From: Streptomyces albidoflavus | GTDB lineage: Bacteria; Actinomycetota; Actinomycetes; Streptomycetales; Streptomycetaceae | Reading direction: 5' to 3' | NCBI RefSeq assembly: GCF_000719955.1 | Contig: NZ_JOII01000001.1 | Location: 1 to 64,000 of the forward strand | DNA: 64,000 nt | Shown: one piece after another, positions 44,186 through 52,015 of the stretch | How the letters are laid out: every line of letters starts with the position of its first letter | How positions within the stretch are numbered: position 1 is the first letter of the stretch | Translations under genes and position numbers: made by a program | Notes under the pieces: model-generated | Told to the model about the DNA's origin: nothing | The model's input: only the letters and a program-made list of their open reading frames with translations | The model's database searches: none

Positions 44186-44565
44186 GCGGGCCATGTCGTC
44201 TTCCGCCAACTGCCTAGCGACTAGGCGACGTTGAGTGGGGCGTGCCGGTACTATGGGCCTCAGTGGGCGAAACGCCCTACGCGCCTGTGCGACCCGGGTT
44301 GGTAACGGGAGGACAGGACACAGCGAGCCCCAGTGACCGGGCGCGGTACCTTCCTGGCCGTGCCGATGATGCCGGTCAGCCTTCAACCTCGGGCTGGCAG
44401 TAGAGCACGACCGTACGACCGCGAGACCCCGGGCCTGGGTACAAGGCCCACCCGAGAACATGTGCGTGCCGCATCGACGCAGGTGTCCCGGTCCGAACCG
44501 CAGGGTTCGGATCGCGGCTGCCTGCGCACCCGATCCGACCCATGACAGGGAAGGTACGAGGATCG
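44186..44565. other. 380-nt gap, possible structured RNA or leader
   Basis: Frames here are Arg/Ser/Pro-rich without homology. The base composition is less skewed than coding DNA. A good -10-like TACTAT is near 44250, and a small GGGCG-AAA-CGCCC hairpin is at 44265-44277. Several other short complementary runs follow (CCGG, GGCC). It does not match tmRNA, RNase P RNA or SRP RNA landmarks that I know. Confidence 0.4.
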
Positions 44566-44763
44566 GTGGACGGCACCGCCATCATCGTCATTCTGGCCGT
44601 CGCCGGGGTGGCTTCGATCTTCCTCTTCGCACTGAAGGGGCTGCTCGACCAGATCCCGGACGTGCTCGACTCCGCCGGGCGGGCACGCGACTCGTGGCAA
44701 CGCTTCAGGAAGCCGCCACCCCCGGCCGCCGAGGAGGACGACGACCCTCCCATGGCCGCGTGA
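44566..44763 (+). CDS. Small membrane protein (65 aa)
   Basis: A 65-aa protein with one N-terminal helix (about 5-24, AIIVILAVAGVASIFLFAL) and a soluble tail ending in Pro/Glu/Asp (PPPPAAEEDDDPPMAA). GTG 44566 is preceded by GGGAAGG and GAGG; ATG 44542 in the same frame has no ribosome site. It is followed by two hairpins. Function unknown. Confidence 0.7.
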   Translation: MDGTAIIVILAVAGVASIFLFALKGLLDQIPDVLDSAGRARDSWQRFRKPPPPAAEEDDDPPMAA

Positions 44764-44766
44764 CAA

Positions 44767-44798
44767 GGAGAGGGGCCCCCGGAAGGACGCCCCTCTCC
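44767..44798 (+). terminator. Terminator after 65-aa membrane protein
   Basis: GGAGAGGGGC (44767-44776) with GCCCCTCTCC (44789-44798), 12-nt loop, 3 nt past the stop. Confidence 0.75.
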
Positions 44799-44811
44799 CC
44801 GCACGAAAGAC

Positions 44812-44856
44812 GAGCGCGGAACCGGACAGACCCCCCGGCCCTCCGGTCCCGCGCTC
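44812..44856. terminator. Second hairpin, between facing genes
   Basis: 15-nt arms at 44812-44826 and 44842-44856 pair with one mismatch (GAGCGCGG...ACCGGA). It may end sigQ transcription arriving on the minus strand or back up the previous terminator. Confidence 0.55.
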
Positions 44857-45077
44857 TTCCGGTGATCCCCCCGGACCCCCGTGTTCCCCCGTGTTCCCCG
44901 TGGTCCGCCAAGGCCCCCCGGCCCTGGCATCCCCCGTTTCCCCCGTTTCCCCTGGTCAGGGCCCACCCCGATCCCCCGATCGTGAGCGGTCCCGTTTCCC
45001 CCTCGGGCTGCCCCACGTCCCCCGTGGGCTGCCCGCTTTCTTCCCCCGTCCGGCCCCGGGTCGCGGGGCCTGATCCT

Positions 45078-45866
45078 TCAGGCGACGAGTTCGCCGAAGG
45101 ACTCCTCCTGGTCACGGCCGAAGCTGAGGACTTCGTCGTCGCGCAGCCGGCGCAGGGAGCGCCAGATGCTGGACTTGACCGTGCCGACACTGATGTCGAG
45201 TATGTCCGCGATCTCCGGGTCCGTGCGGCCCTCGTAGTAACGGAGGACCAGCATGGTGCGCTGGAGTTCGGGGAGCCGGGCGAGTGCCTGCCACAGGACG
45301 GCGCGGAGTTCGGTGCCGCGCATGGCGTCCGTGTCGCCGGCCGTCTCGGGAAGCTCCTCGGTCGGGTACTCGTTGAGTTTGCGGCGCCGCCAGGCGCTGA
45401 TGTGCAGGTTGGTCATGGTGCGGCGGAGGTAGCCGCCGACGGCCGCCTTGTCGCTGATCCGGTGCCAGGCGCGGTACGTGGAGAAGAGGGCGCTCTGGAG
45501 CAGGTCCTCGGCCTCGTACCGGTCGCCGGTCAGGTGGTAGGCGGTCGCGTACAGGGAGGCGCGGCGCTCGCGGACGTAGGCGGTGAACGCCGCTTCGGCG
45601 TCGTCCCGCTCCGTCTGCTCGGGCCGGTCCCCCGTCTCCCCGTACGCGTCCCGGTTCCGGGGGTCCCCCGTGGCCCCCCGGCCCGTCTGGAGTGCGTCGA
45701 ACACGGTGACGCGGGGCTGGCGCTCCGCGTGCACGGTGTGCTGACGCCCGGTGCCGCGAGCGCACCCCCGCCCGCTCACGGCACCGGACTTCTCGTTGGA
45801 CCGCAGCGCCACGTCGTGCAGACGCGTGACAACCGCACCAGGGTGCTTGCTGTGCGGTGCGTTCAT
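45078..45866 (-). CDS. sigQ: ECF sigma factor SigQ
   Basis: A 262-aa SigE-like ECF sigma factor. After a disordered N-terminal region (1-85), region 2 runs about 90-155 (LYATAYHLTGDRYEAEDLLQSALF) and region 4 about 195-245 (LPELQRTMLVLRYYEGRTDPEIADILDISVGTVKSSIWRSLRRL). It is divergent from afsQ1. In S. coelicolor sigQ is an AfsQ1 target and antagonises antibiotic-promoting AfsQ signalling on glutamate medium (established). ATG 45866 follows GGAGGG. Confidence 0.92.
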   Translation of the reverse strand: MNAPHSKHPGAVVTRLHDVALRSNEKSGAVSGRGCARGTGRQHTVHAERQPRVTVFDALQTGRGATGDPRNRDAYGETGDRPEQTERDDAEAAFTAYVRERRASLYATAYHLTGDRYEAEDLLQSALFSTYRAWHRISDKAAVGGYLRRTMTNLHISAWRRRKLNEYPTEELPETAGDTDAMRGTELRAVLWQALARLPELQRTMLVLRYYEGRTDPEIADILDISVGTVKSSIWRSLRRLRDDEVLSFGRDQEESFGELVA

Positions 45867-45951
45867 CGCGTGCCCTCCTCGTCGTGGAGCCTGGGTTTTC
45901 CCGTCTGCCCAGAAGCCTGCCGAAGCGACTTCATGGCGGTGTCCGCCGACT

Positions 45952-45967
45952 GTCACAGCCCTGTCAC
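45952..45967. promoter_or_regulatory. AfsQ1 binding site in sigQ-afsQ1 intergenic region
   Basis: GTCAC-AGCCCT-GTCAC is a perfect match to the published AfsQ1 direct-repeat consensus GTnAC-n6-GTnAC. It lies 86 nt before sigQ and 81 nt before afsQ1, so AfsQ1 could control both. Confidence 0.85.
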
Positions 45968-46047
45968 AGGGCCCGTCGGGGTGTGGATGAGGTAAGGGAG
46001 CGCTCCACCTGTCGAACTCGGCGGCGGCATGGGACGGAATGGCGGGC

Positions 46048-46725
46048 GTGCCTTCCCTGTTGCTGATCGAGGACGACGACGCCATCCGTACCGCCCTGGA
46101 GCTGTCGCTGACACGCCAGGGGCATCGGGTGGCGACCGCTGCCACCGGCGAGGAGGGTCTGACGCTCCTGCGCGAGCAGCGGCCGGACCTGATCGTGCTG
46201 GACGTGATGCTGCCGGGCATCGACGGCTTCGAGGTGTGCCGGCGCATCCGCCGCACGGACCAGTTGCCGATCATCCTGCTGACCGCGCGCAGCGACGACA
46301 TCGACGTGGTGGTGGGGCTGGAGTCCGGCGCCGACGACTACGTGGTCAAGCCGGTCCAGGGGCGGGTGCTGGACGCGCGTATCCGGGCCGTGCTGCGGCG
46401 GGGCGAGCGGGAGTCGAACGACGCGGCGGTCTTCGGGTCGCTGGTGATCGACCGGGCCGCGATGACGGTCACGAAGAACGGCGAGGACCTGCAACTGACC
46501 CCGACCGAGCTGCGGTTGCTCCTGGAGCTGTCCCGCAGGCCGGGGCAGGCGCTCTCCCGGCAGCAGTTGCTGCGGCTGGTCTGGGAGCACGACTACCTCG
46601 GTGACTCCCGGCTGGTCGACGCCTGTGTGCAGCGGCTGCGCGCCAAGGTGGAGGACGTGCCGTCCTCGCCGACGCTGATCCGTACCGTGCGCGGCGTGGG
46701 CTACCGGCTGGACGCGCCTCAGTGA
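46048..46725 (+). CDS. afsQ1: Response regulator AfsQ1
   Basis: A 225-aa OmpR-family regulator. The receiver domain (1-115) has the acidic pocket EDDD, phospho-acceptor D52 in LIVLDVMLPG and switch residues in LLTARSDD. The winged helix (about 130-222) carries ELRLLLELSRRPGQALSRQQLL. GTG 46048 gives the 225-residue length known in S. coelicolor; an ATG three codons upstream is possible. It overlaps afsQ2 by 4 nt. It controls antibiotic genes, nitrogen genes and sigQ. Confidence 0.94.
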   Translation: MPSLLLIEDDDAIRTALELSLTRQGHRVATAATGEEGLTLLREQRPDLIVLDVMLPGIDGFEVCRRIRRTDQLPIILLTARSDDIDVVVGLESGADDYVVKPVQGRVLDARIRAVLRRGERESNDAAVFGSLVIDRAAMTVTKNGEDLQLTPTELRLLLELSRRPGQALSRQQLLRLVWEHDYLGDSRLVDACVQRLRAKVEDVPSSPTLIRTVRGVGYRLDAPQ

Positions 46726-48416
46726 GACCGGCACACACGGCCGCCTCCCGGGGCGGCGAGACCCGCGCGCCCGAGGAACCGGGCGGCGCGGGCGACGAGG
46801 GCGTGATCGACGAGACGGGCGAGGACCGGGGCCCGCGCGGGCGGATGCTGGCCGGGCTGCGGTTCACCAGTCTGCGGCTGCGGCTCGTGCTGGTCTTCGG
46901 CCTGGTCGCGCTGACCGCCGCCGTCTCCGCGTCGGGGATCGCGTACTGGCTGAACCGGGAAGCGGTGCTGACCCGGACGCAGGACGCCGCGCTGAGCGAC
47001 TTCCACCAGGAGCTGCAGAGTCACGCGGCCGCCCTGCCGCCGCACCCCTCGCAGGCGGAACTGCGGGACGCGGCGACCGAGATGGCCGACTCCAGCCAGC
47101 ACTACGCGGTGGTCCTGCTCGGGGAGAGCGAGGAGGGGCACCGGGTCGCGGGCAACTCCGACCTCGACACCTTCACCGTGGCCGACGTGCCCCGTGCGCT
47201 GCGCGACGCGGTCGGCGAGGAGCAGAAGGGGGCCTCGGGCGACCCAGCGGCGTACCACCTGTTCTGGCAGCGGACGGTGGAGGACGGGACGCCGTACCTG
47301 ATCGGCGGAGCGCGGGTGGCCGGGGGCGGGCCCACCGGCTATCTGAAGAAGTCGCTCCAGGCGGAGGCGGACGATCTCAACTCGCTGGCCTGGTCGCTGG
47401 GGATCGCCACCACGCTGGCGCTGATCGGCGCCGCGCTGCTGGCGCACGCGGCGGCGACCACCGTGCTGAAGCCGGTGCACCGGCTCGGCATCGCGGCCCG
47501 CCGGCTCGGCGAGGGCAAGCTCCACACCAGGCTGCGGGTCTCGGGCACCGACGAACTGGCCGAGCTGTCGCGGACCTTCAACCGGACGGCGGCAGCCTTG
47601 GAGAAGCAGGTCGACGCGATGAGCGACCGGGAGGAGGCGAGCCGCAGGTTCGTCGCCGACATGTCGCACGAGCTGCGGACTCCGCTGACCGCGATCACCG
47701 CCGTCACCGAGGTGCTGGAGGAGGAGCTGGACGCGGAGACCGGCAGCGTCGACCCGATGATCGAACCGGCGGTCCGGCTGGTCATCGGCGAGACCCGGCG
47801 GCTCAACACCCTGGTGGAGAACCTGATGGAGGTGACCCGCTTCGACGCGGGCACCGCCCGGCTGGTCCTGGACACCGTGGACATCGCCGACCAGATCACC
47901 GCCTGCATCGACGCGCGGGCCTGGCTGGACGCGGTCGAGCTGGACGCCGAGCGCGGCATCATGGCCCACGTCGACCCGCGCCGCCTCGACGTGATCCTCG
48001 CCAACCTCATCGGCAACGCGCTCAAGCACGGCGGCTCCCCGGTCCGCGTCTCGGTCCGCGTCGAGCCGCCCACGGTCGGCGAGGAGGCCGGGGACCGGCT
48101 GGTGATCCGGGTACGGGACCACGGTCCCGGCATCCCGGAGGAGGTGCTGCCGCACGTCTTCGACCGGTTCTACAAGGCCAGTGCCTCCCGGCCGCGCTCG
48201 GACGGCAGCGGGCTCGGCCTCTCCATCGCGGTGGAGAACGCGCACATCCACGGCGGTGACATCAGCGCCGCCAACTCCCCCGAGGGCGGGGCGGTCTTCA
48301 CGCTACGGCTGCCGATGGACGGCGGCGCGGTGGAGGCCGAGGGCGACGAGGACACCGGCGACGACGGCGGGGCGCACCCCGCGACACCGGGCAGGGAAGG
48401 CGGCGACCGGCGGTGA
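46722..48416 (+). CDS. afsQ2: Sensor histidine kinase AfsQ2
   Basis: A 564-aa membrane kinase. A Gly/Glu-rich start leads to helix 1 (about 45-70), an extracytoplasmic sensor (about 72-220), helix 2 (about 223-245) and a HAMP linker. The dimerisation/phosphoacceptor H316 is in DMSHELRTPL, followed by the ATPase domain with N-box NLIGNALKHG and G-boxes DHGPGIPEE and GSGLGLS. It phosphorylates AfsQ1. GTG overlaps the afsQ1 stop, and its own stop overlaps the lipoprotein start. Confidence 0.94.
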   Translation: MRPAHTAASRGGETRAPEEPGGAGDEGVIDETGEDRGPRGRMLAGLRFTSLRLRLVLVFGLVALTAAVSASGIAYWLNREAVLTRTQDAALSDFHQELQSHAAALPPHPSQAELRDAATEMADSSQHYAVVLLGESEEGHRVAGNSDLDTFTVADVPRALRDAVGEEQKGASGDPAAYHLFWQRTVEDGTPYLIGGARVAGGGPTGYLKKSLQAEADDLNSLAWSLGIATTLALIGAALLAHAAATTVLKPVHRLGIAARRLGEGKLHTRLRVSGTDELAELSRTFNRTAAALEKQVDAMSDREEASRRFVADMSHELRTPLTAITAVTEVLEEELDAETGSVDPMIEPAVRLVIGETRRLNTLVENLMEVTRFDAGTARLVLDTVDIADQITACIDARAWLDAVELDAERGIMAHVDPRRLDVILANLIGNALKHGGSPVRVSVRVEPPTVGEEAGDRLVIRVRDHGPGIPEEVLPHVFDRFYKASASRPRSDGSGLGLSIAVENAHIHGGDISAANSPEGGAVFTLRLPMDGGAVEAEGDEDTGDDGGAHPATPGREGGDRR

Positions 48417-49024
48417 CGGGCAGGAAGACGGTACGGGCGGCCTGGCCGCTCCTCGCGGTGGCGGCGGCGGCCGTGCTGAGCGGCTGCGGCATCCGGGCGA
48501 CCGAGGTGCCGACCGACTTCGGCCCGGCGCCCTCGCGGGCCGCCTGCCAGCTGGCGGGCGGCGAGGTCGCCGAGCCGGAGGCCGGGGAGTTCACCGCACC
48601 CGTCGCGCTGGTGTGCGGGGGCCGGCTGGTCGACGTCGACCGGGTGCTGCCGCTGCGCGAGCGGCACGCCGGCGACCCGGTCCGGATGGCGCGGGCGCTG
48701 CTGGAGGAGGCGAGCCGCACCCCGTCCGAGGACGAGGAGCGGGCCGGTTTCACCACGGATGTCCGCAAGGGGCTGACCGTGACGGGCCCCGGCGGGGGCG
48801 ATCCGCGGGAGGCGCTGCGCCTGGGCACCCTCCCGGAGAACCTTTCCGTCTTCGCACTCGCACAGGTCGTCTGCACCTTCTCGGGGAGCCCGGCGGCCGC
48901 CTCCGACGGCTCTGTCGTCCTCGGCGGACCGGACGACGCGCCGTTGCGCCGTTACTCCTGCACCGACGAGGTACGCACCCGGCCCGGCACCGCGCCGACG
49001 CCGGCCCAGACCGTCGCGCCCTGA
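48413..49024 (+). CDS. Lipoprotein of the afsQ operon
   Basis: A 203-aa lipoprotein: signal peptide with lipobox LSGC (C25), then a soluble domain of about 175 residues with an early Cys pair and TLPENLSVFALAQVVCTFSG later. The GTG start overlaps the afsQ2 stop (GTGA), making a three-gene operon. An extracytoplasmic partner of AfsQ2 sensing is a natural idea but unproven. Confidence 0.87.
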   Translation: MTGRKTVRAAWPLLAVAAAAVLSGCGIRATEVPTDFGPAPSRAACQLAGGEVAEPEAGEFTAPVALVCGGRLVDVDRVLPLRERHAGDPVRMARALLEEASRTPSEDEERAGFTTDVRKGLTVTGPGGGDPREALRLGTLPENLSVFALAQVVCTFSGSPAAASDGSVVLGGPDDAPLRRYSCTDEVRTRPGTAPTPAQTVAP

Positions 49025-49131
49025 CCCGGGGCCGACCGTCCGGCCGGTACGGACACGGTGCGCTACGACGCCCGGCCACTTCCCCGCGATCGGCGGGAAC
49101 CGCCGGAGCCGCACCCCGCGTCCTTGACTGC

Positions 49132-49758
49132 GTGCAGCGTCAAGGCTGGGGCGGCGAGAGCGCCCCGATCGGCTTCCGAGCGACTGGGGGTCTCCTCCTC
49201 GTCGCCCATCTCCTTCTCGTCGGATGGGTCACGCTGCGTCCCCTGGACGTTCCCTGGGTGAGCGCGACCAATCTGCATCCGCTGGCCGGCATCCGCGCCG
49301 ACCTCGCCCGCGGCCCTGTCGAGGCGGCCACCCGGATCGGCTCCGGTCTGGCCCTCCTCGCGCCACTCGGCATCCTCCTGCCGCTGGCCGACGGGCGGCT
49401 CCACGTCTCCCCGCTCGGTTCGCTGCTGCGTACGGTTTCGGCGGCCGCGCTCATCTCGCTGGCGATCGAACTCCTCCAGACGGGCGTGCCCGGCCGGGTG
49501 GTGGACGTCGACTCGGTGCTGCTCAACACGGCGGGGGTGGCCGTGCTCCATCTCGCCGTGGTCCCCGCCGTGCGGGCCCGGCTGCGCCGGGAGCCCGACC
49601 GGCCGCGCCGTCCGGCACCCGGCACCCGGGACGGCGGGGTGCGGCCGGTCCCGGCGCGGCGGCCGGGGCAGGGCTCTCCCGACGTGCTCCGCCGCTGGGA
49701 GGAGGGACGCGCTCAGGGTGCGACCCCGACGATTTCCAGGGTGGGTATCGCCCCGTAG
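49132..49758 (+). CDS. VanZ-family membrane protein
   Basis: A 208-aa VanZ-like protein with about four helices (about 18-36, 66-86, 96-120 and 140-158). The VanZ pattern includes LLLVGWVTLRPLD near the start and IELLQTGVPGRVVDVDSVLLNTAG. The family includes teicoplanin-resistance VanZ, but most homologues have unknown roles. The start GTG 49132 (MQRQGWGGESAP) is tentative. The C-terminal tail is Arg/Pro-rich and cytoplasmic. Confidence 0.8.
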   Translation: MQRQGWGGESAPIGFRATGGLLLVAHLLLVGWVTLRPLDVPWVSATNLHPLAGIRADLARGPVEAATRIGSGLALLAPLGILLPLADGRLHVSPLGSLLRTVSAAALISLAIELLQTGVPGRVVDVDSVLLNTAGVAVLHLAVVPAVRARLRREPDRPRRPAPGTRDGGVRPVPARRPGQGSPDVLRRWEEGRAQGATPTISRVGIAP

Positions 49759-49880
49759 GGCGAGGCTTGGACGCATTCGTCCTGCGTACCGTGGAAGAAG
49801 AGCGGGAGGTCCGGCCGGGGAGGCCGGAACCCGCGCGGGGCCCGACCGGGTCCCGTCCCGACGTACGCGAAGGAGTTCCC

Positions 49881-50087
49881 ATGGCCTCCAGCCTGGTCCG
49901 CCCCACCCACGGACGGATGATCGGCGGCGTGTGCGCGGCGCTCGCCCAGCGTTTCGGTACCTCCGCCGGCACCATGCGCGTGATCTTCGTCGTCTCCTGC
50001 CTGCTGCCGGGCCCGCAGTTCCTGCTCTACCTGGCGCTGTGGTTCCTGCTGCCGAGCGAGAAGAGCGCCGCCCGGCATTCCTGGTGA
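49881..50087 (+). CDS. PspC-domain small membrane protein
   Basis: A 68-aa PspC-like protein: LVRPTHGRMIGGVCAALAQRFG is the family's opening, followed by a membrane helix pair (VIFVVSCLLPGPQFLLYLALWFLLP). PspC domains occur in phage-shock and envelope-stress systems and in some sensor kinases. ATG 49881 follows AAGGAG. Stand-alone gene with a convergent terminator. Confidence 0.88.
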   Translation: MASSLVRPTHGRMIGGVCAALAQRFGTSAGTMRVIFVVSCLLPGPQFLLYLALWFLLPSEKSAARHSW

Positions 50088-50128
50088 CGCCGCACCGCGG
50101 GTGCGCCCCCACTCGCCCCCGGACAGCG

Positions 50129-50170
50129 CCGACGGCCGGGTCTCCCTTCCGCGGGAGACCCGGCCGTCGG
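50129..50170. terminator. Convergent terminator between PspC and secreted protein genes
   Basis: Perfect 18-bp stem, CCGACGGCCGGGTCTCCC (50129-50146) with 50153-50170, loop TTCCGC. Confidence 0.85.
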
Positions 50171-50197
50171 TGTGCGGTGCGCCTGAGGCGGCTGGGC

Positions 50198-50569
50198 TCA
50201 GCGGCCGAGCAGCGCGTCGGTGGCCAGGCCCTCGACGCCGAGGTCGTCGATGTTGGGCAGCTCGGCGAGGAGGGCGCGCGGGTCGCTGGCCTTGTCGACG
50301 AGGGCGTCGGCGCCCATGCCCACGGCCCGCACCCCGCTGCCGACCGCCTCGGGGGCACCGGCGGGCAGCGTCGACTGGGCGACCTCGCCGAGCGGCAGGG
50401 TCTGGTCGACGGTCGTCAGGGCCTCGGAGGGCTTGGGCAGGCCGGTGTCTGCCGAGGCCACACCGCCGCCGGCGGCCGCGAAGGCGGCGCCGAGGGCGAC
50501 GGCTCCGAGGGACCTGGCCGCGAACTGCGACGACTTCGAGGGCTTGGCGTGCTTCGCCTGCTTCTTCAT
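50198..50569 (-). CDS. Small secreted protein
   Basis: A 123-aa exported protein. The very basic N-terminus (KKQAKHAKPSKSS) and hydrophobic core end near ASA-DT (about 40). The mature part is short and rich in Leu, Pro, Val and Gly (LPNIDDLGVEGLATDALLG). ATG 50569 follows AAGGACG. It is similar in style to the protein at 40791. Function unknown. Confidence 0.8.
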   Translation of the reverse strand: MKKQAKHAKPSKSSQFAARSLGAVALGAAFAAAGGGVASADTGLPKPSEALTTVDQTLPLGEVAQSTLPAGAPEAVGSGVRAVGMGADALVDKASDPRALLAELPNIDDLGVEGLATDALLGR

Positions 50570-50716
50570 GGGACACGTCCTTGTGGGGCGGATGAGTGCC
50601 ACCGCTCCGGCGGCCGTGGCGACCGTAGCCACGCCGCCGGGCGGCCCACAAACACCGTCCGGGGCCGTGTCCGCACCCGGAATTGACGGTTCAGCCGTTG
50701 CCCGGGGAAACCGTTC

Positions 50717-51883
50717 TCAGTCGCCGGTTCCGACGGAACCGCTGGTCGGGACGGTCTCCCGGAAGAGCCAGGCCGAGCGGAGCGCGGCGTAACCGGGCTT
50801 GATCACCTCGTTGATCATCGCGAGGCGTTCATCGAAAGGAATGAACGCGGACTTCATCGCATTGACGGTGAACCACTGCATGTCGTCGAGCGTGTAGCCG
50901 AATGCCTCGACCAGGTGCGCGAACTCCGCGCTCATCGAGGTGCCGCTCATGAGGCGGTTGTCGGTGTTGACCGTGGCGCGGAAGCCGAGGCTGCGGAGCA
51001 GCCCGATGGGGTGCTCCGTGTAGGAGGGGGCGGCGCCGGTCTGGAGGTTGGAGGTCGGGCAGAGCTCCAGCGGGACGCGCTTGTCGCGGACGTAGGAGGC
51101 GAGGCGGCCGAGCTTGACCGAGCCGTCGTCGGCCACCTCGATGTCGTCGATGATCCGCACGCCGTGGCCGAGCCGGTCGGCGCCGCACCACTGGAGCGCC
51201 TGCCAGATCGAGGGCAGGCCGAACGCCTCGCCGGCGTGGATGGTGAAGTGGTTGTTCTCCCGCTTCAGGTACTCGAAGGCGTCGAGGTGGCGGGTGGGCG
51301 GGAAGCCGGCCTCGGCGCCCGCGATGTCGAAGCCGACGACGCCCGCGTCCCGGTAGCGGTTGGCCAGTTCGGCGATCTCCAGCGAGCGGGCGGCGTGCCG
51401 CATGGCGGTCAGCAGGGCGCCGACGCGGATGCGGTGGCCTGCGGCCAGGGCCCGGCGCTCGCCCTCGCGGAACCCTTCGTTGACGGCCTCGACGACCTCT
51501 TCGAGGGTGAGGTCGCCGTCGAGGTGCTGCTCGGGGGCGTACCGGATCTCGGCGTAGACGACGCCGTCGGCCGCGAGGTCCTCGGCGGCCTCGGCGGCGA
51601 CCCGGAAGAGGGCCTCGCGGGTCTGCAGGACGCCGACGGTGTGCGAGAACGTCTCCAGGTACCGCTCCAGCGAGCCCGAGTCCGCGGCCTCCCTGAACCA
51701 GGCGCCGAGCTTGACCGGGTCGCTGTCGGGGAGCGCCGAGTACCCCTGTTCGGCGGCGAGTTCGGCGATCGTGCCGGGGCGCAGGCCACCGTCGAGGTGG
51801 TCGTGGAGGAGCACCTTCGGGGCGCGGCGGATCTGGTCGGCGTCCGGGGAGGGGGCCATCTGGCCCGCGATCTGGCTCGTCAT
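50717..51883 (-). CDS. add: Adenosine deaminase
   Basis: A 388-aa metal-dependent adenosine/deoxyadenosine deaminase giving inosine. The zinc pair HDHLDGG is near residue 27, followed by the substrate region of [10 protein letters not shown], the HAGE motif with catalytic Glu, the histidine in DRLGHG and the SNLQTG/NTDN metal segment. It feeds purine nucleosides to the phosphorylase at 32759. ATG 51883 has TACAGT 6 nt upstream, so it is probably leaderless, and the nucleoside operator lies in its promoter. Confidence 0.95.
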   Translation of the reverse strand: MTSQIAGQMAPSPDADQIRRAPKVLLHDHLDGGLRPGTIAELAAEQGYSALPDSDPVKLGAWFREAADSGSLERYLETFSHTVGVLQTREALFRVAAEAAEDLAADGVVYAEIRYAPEQHLDGDLTLEEVVEAVNEGFREGERRALAAGHRIRVGALLTAMRHAARSLEIAELANRYRDAGVVGFDIAGAEAGFPPTRHLDAFEYLKRENNHFTIHAGEAFGLPSIWQALQWCGADRLGHGVRIIDDIEVADDGSVKLGRLASYVRDKRVPLELCPTSNLQTGAAPSYTEHPIGLLRSLGFRATVNTDNRLMSGTSMSAEFAHLVEAFGYTLDDMQWFTVNAMKSAFIPFDERLAMINEVIKPGYAALRSAWLFRETVPTSGSVGTGD

Positions 51884-51889
51884 TGCGGC

Positions 51890-51919
51890 ACTGTACCTCC
51901 TACGCGCGTAGACCGTCAG
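51890..51919 (-). promoter_or_regulatory. Leaderless add promoter with operator in the spacer
   Basis: Minus strand: -35 CTGACG (51919-51914), 18-nt spacer, -10 TACAGT (51895-51890), then 6 nt to the ATG. The spacer contains CTACGCGCGTAG. Confidence 0.7.
51900..51911. promoter_or_regulatory. CTACGCGCGTAG operator in the add promoter
   Basis: Third perfect copy of the 12-bp palindrome, placed between -35 and -10 of add. A bound protein would exclude RNA polymerase. Confidence 0.78.
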
Positions 51920-52015
51920 GGCCGTGCGGCTACGGCCCCGGCCGCGGCGCGCCGATATGTAACGGTGACCCGCCGTACAGGTGGCGTACGCCCGCGCTTC
52001 TGAGACTGTTCTGTC

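Larger units (their letters stand above)
44764..45077. other. Gap with hairpins and a polypyrimidine tract downstream of sigQ
   Basis: No gene. Two hairpins occupy 44767-44856. From about 44870 to 45060 the plus strand is strikingly C/T-rich, with repeated CCCCCGTGTTCC- and CCCCCGTTTCC-like phrases. Confidence 0.6.

Noticed and set aside
44277..44290. Fourth nucleoside operator (CTACGCGCCTGTG)
   Set aside because: Matches only one half of CTACGCGCGTAG; symmetry is lost and no nucleoside gene is adjacent.
44186..44541. tmRNA, RNase P RNA or SRP RNA in the gap
   Set aside because: None of the conserved landmarks of these RNAs (for example GGGGCTGATTCTG or GAGGAAAGTC) is present.
44333..44545. 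70-aa frame starting GTGACCGGG
   Set aside because: Arg/Ser/Pro-rich, no ribosome site, no motif; more likely non-coding.
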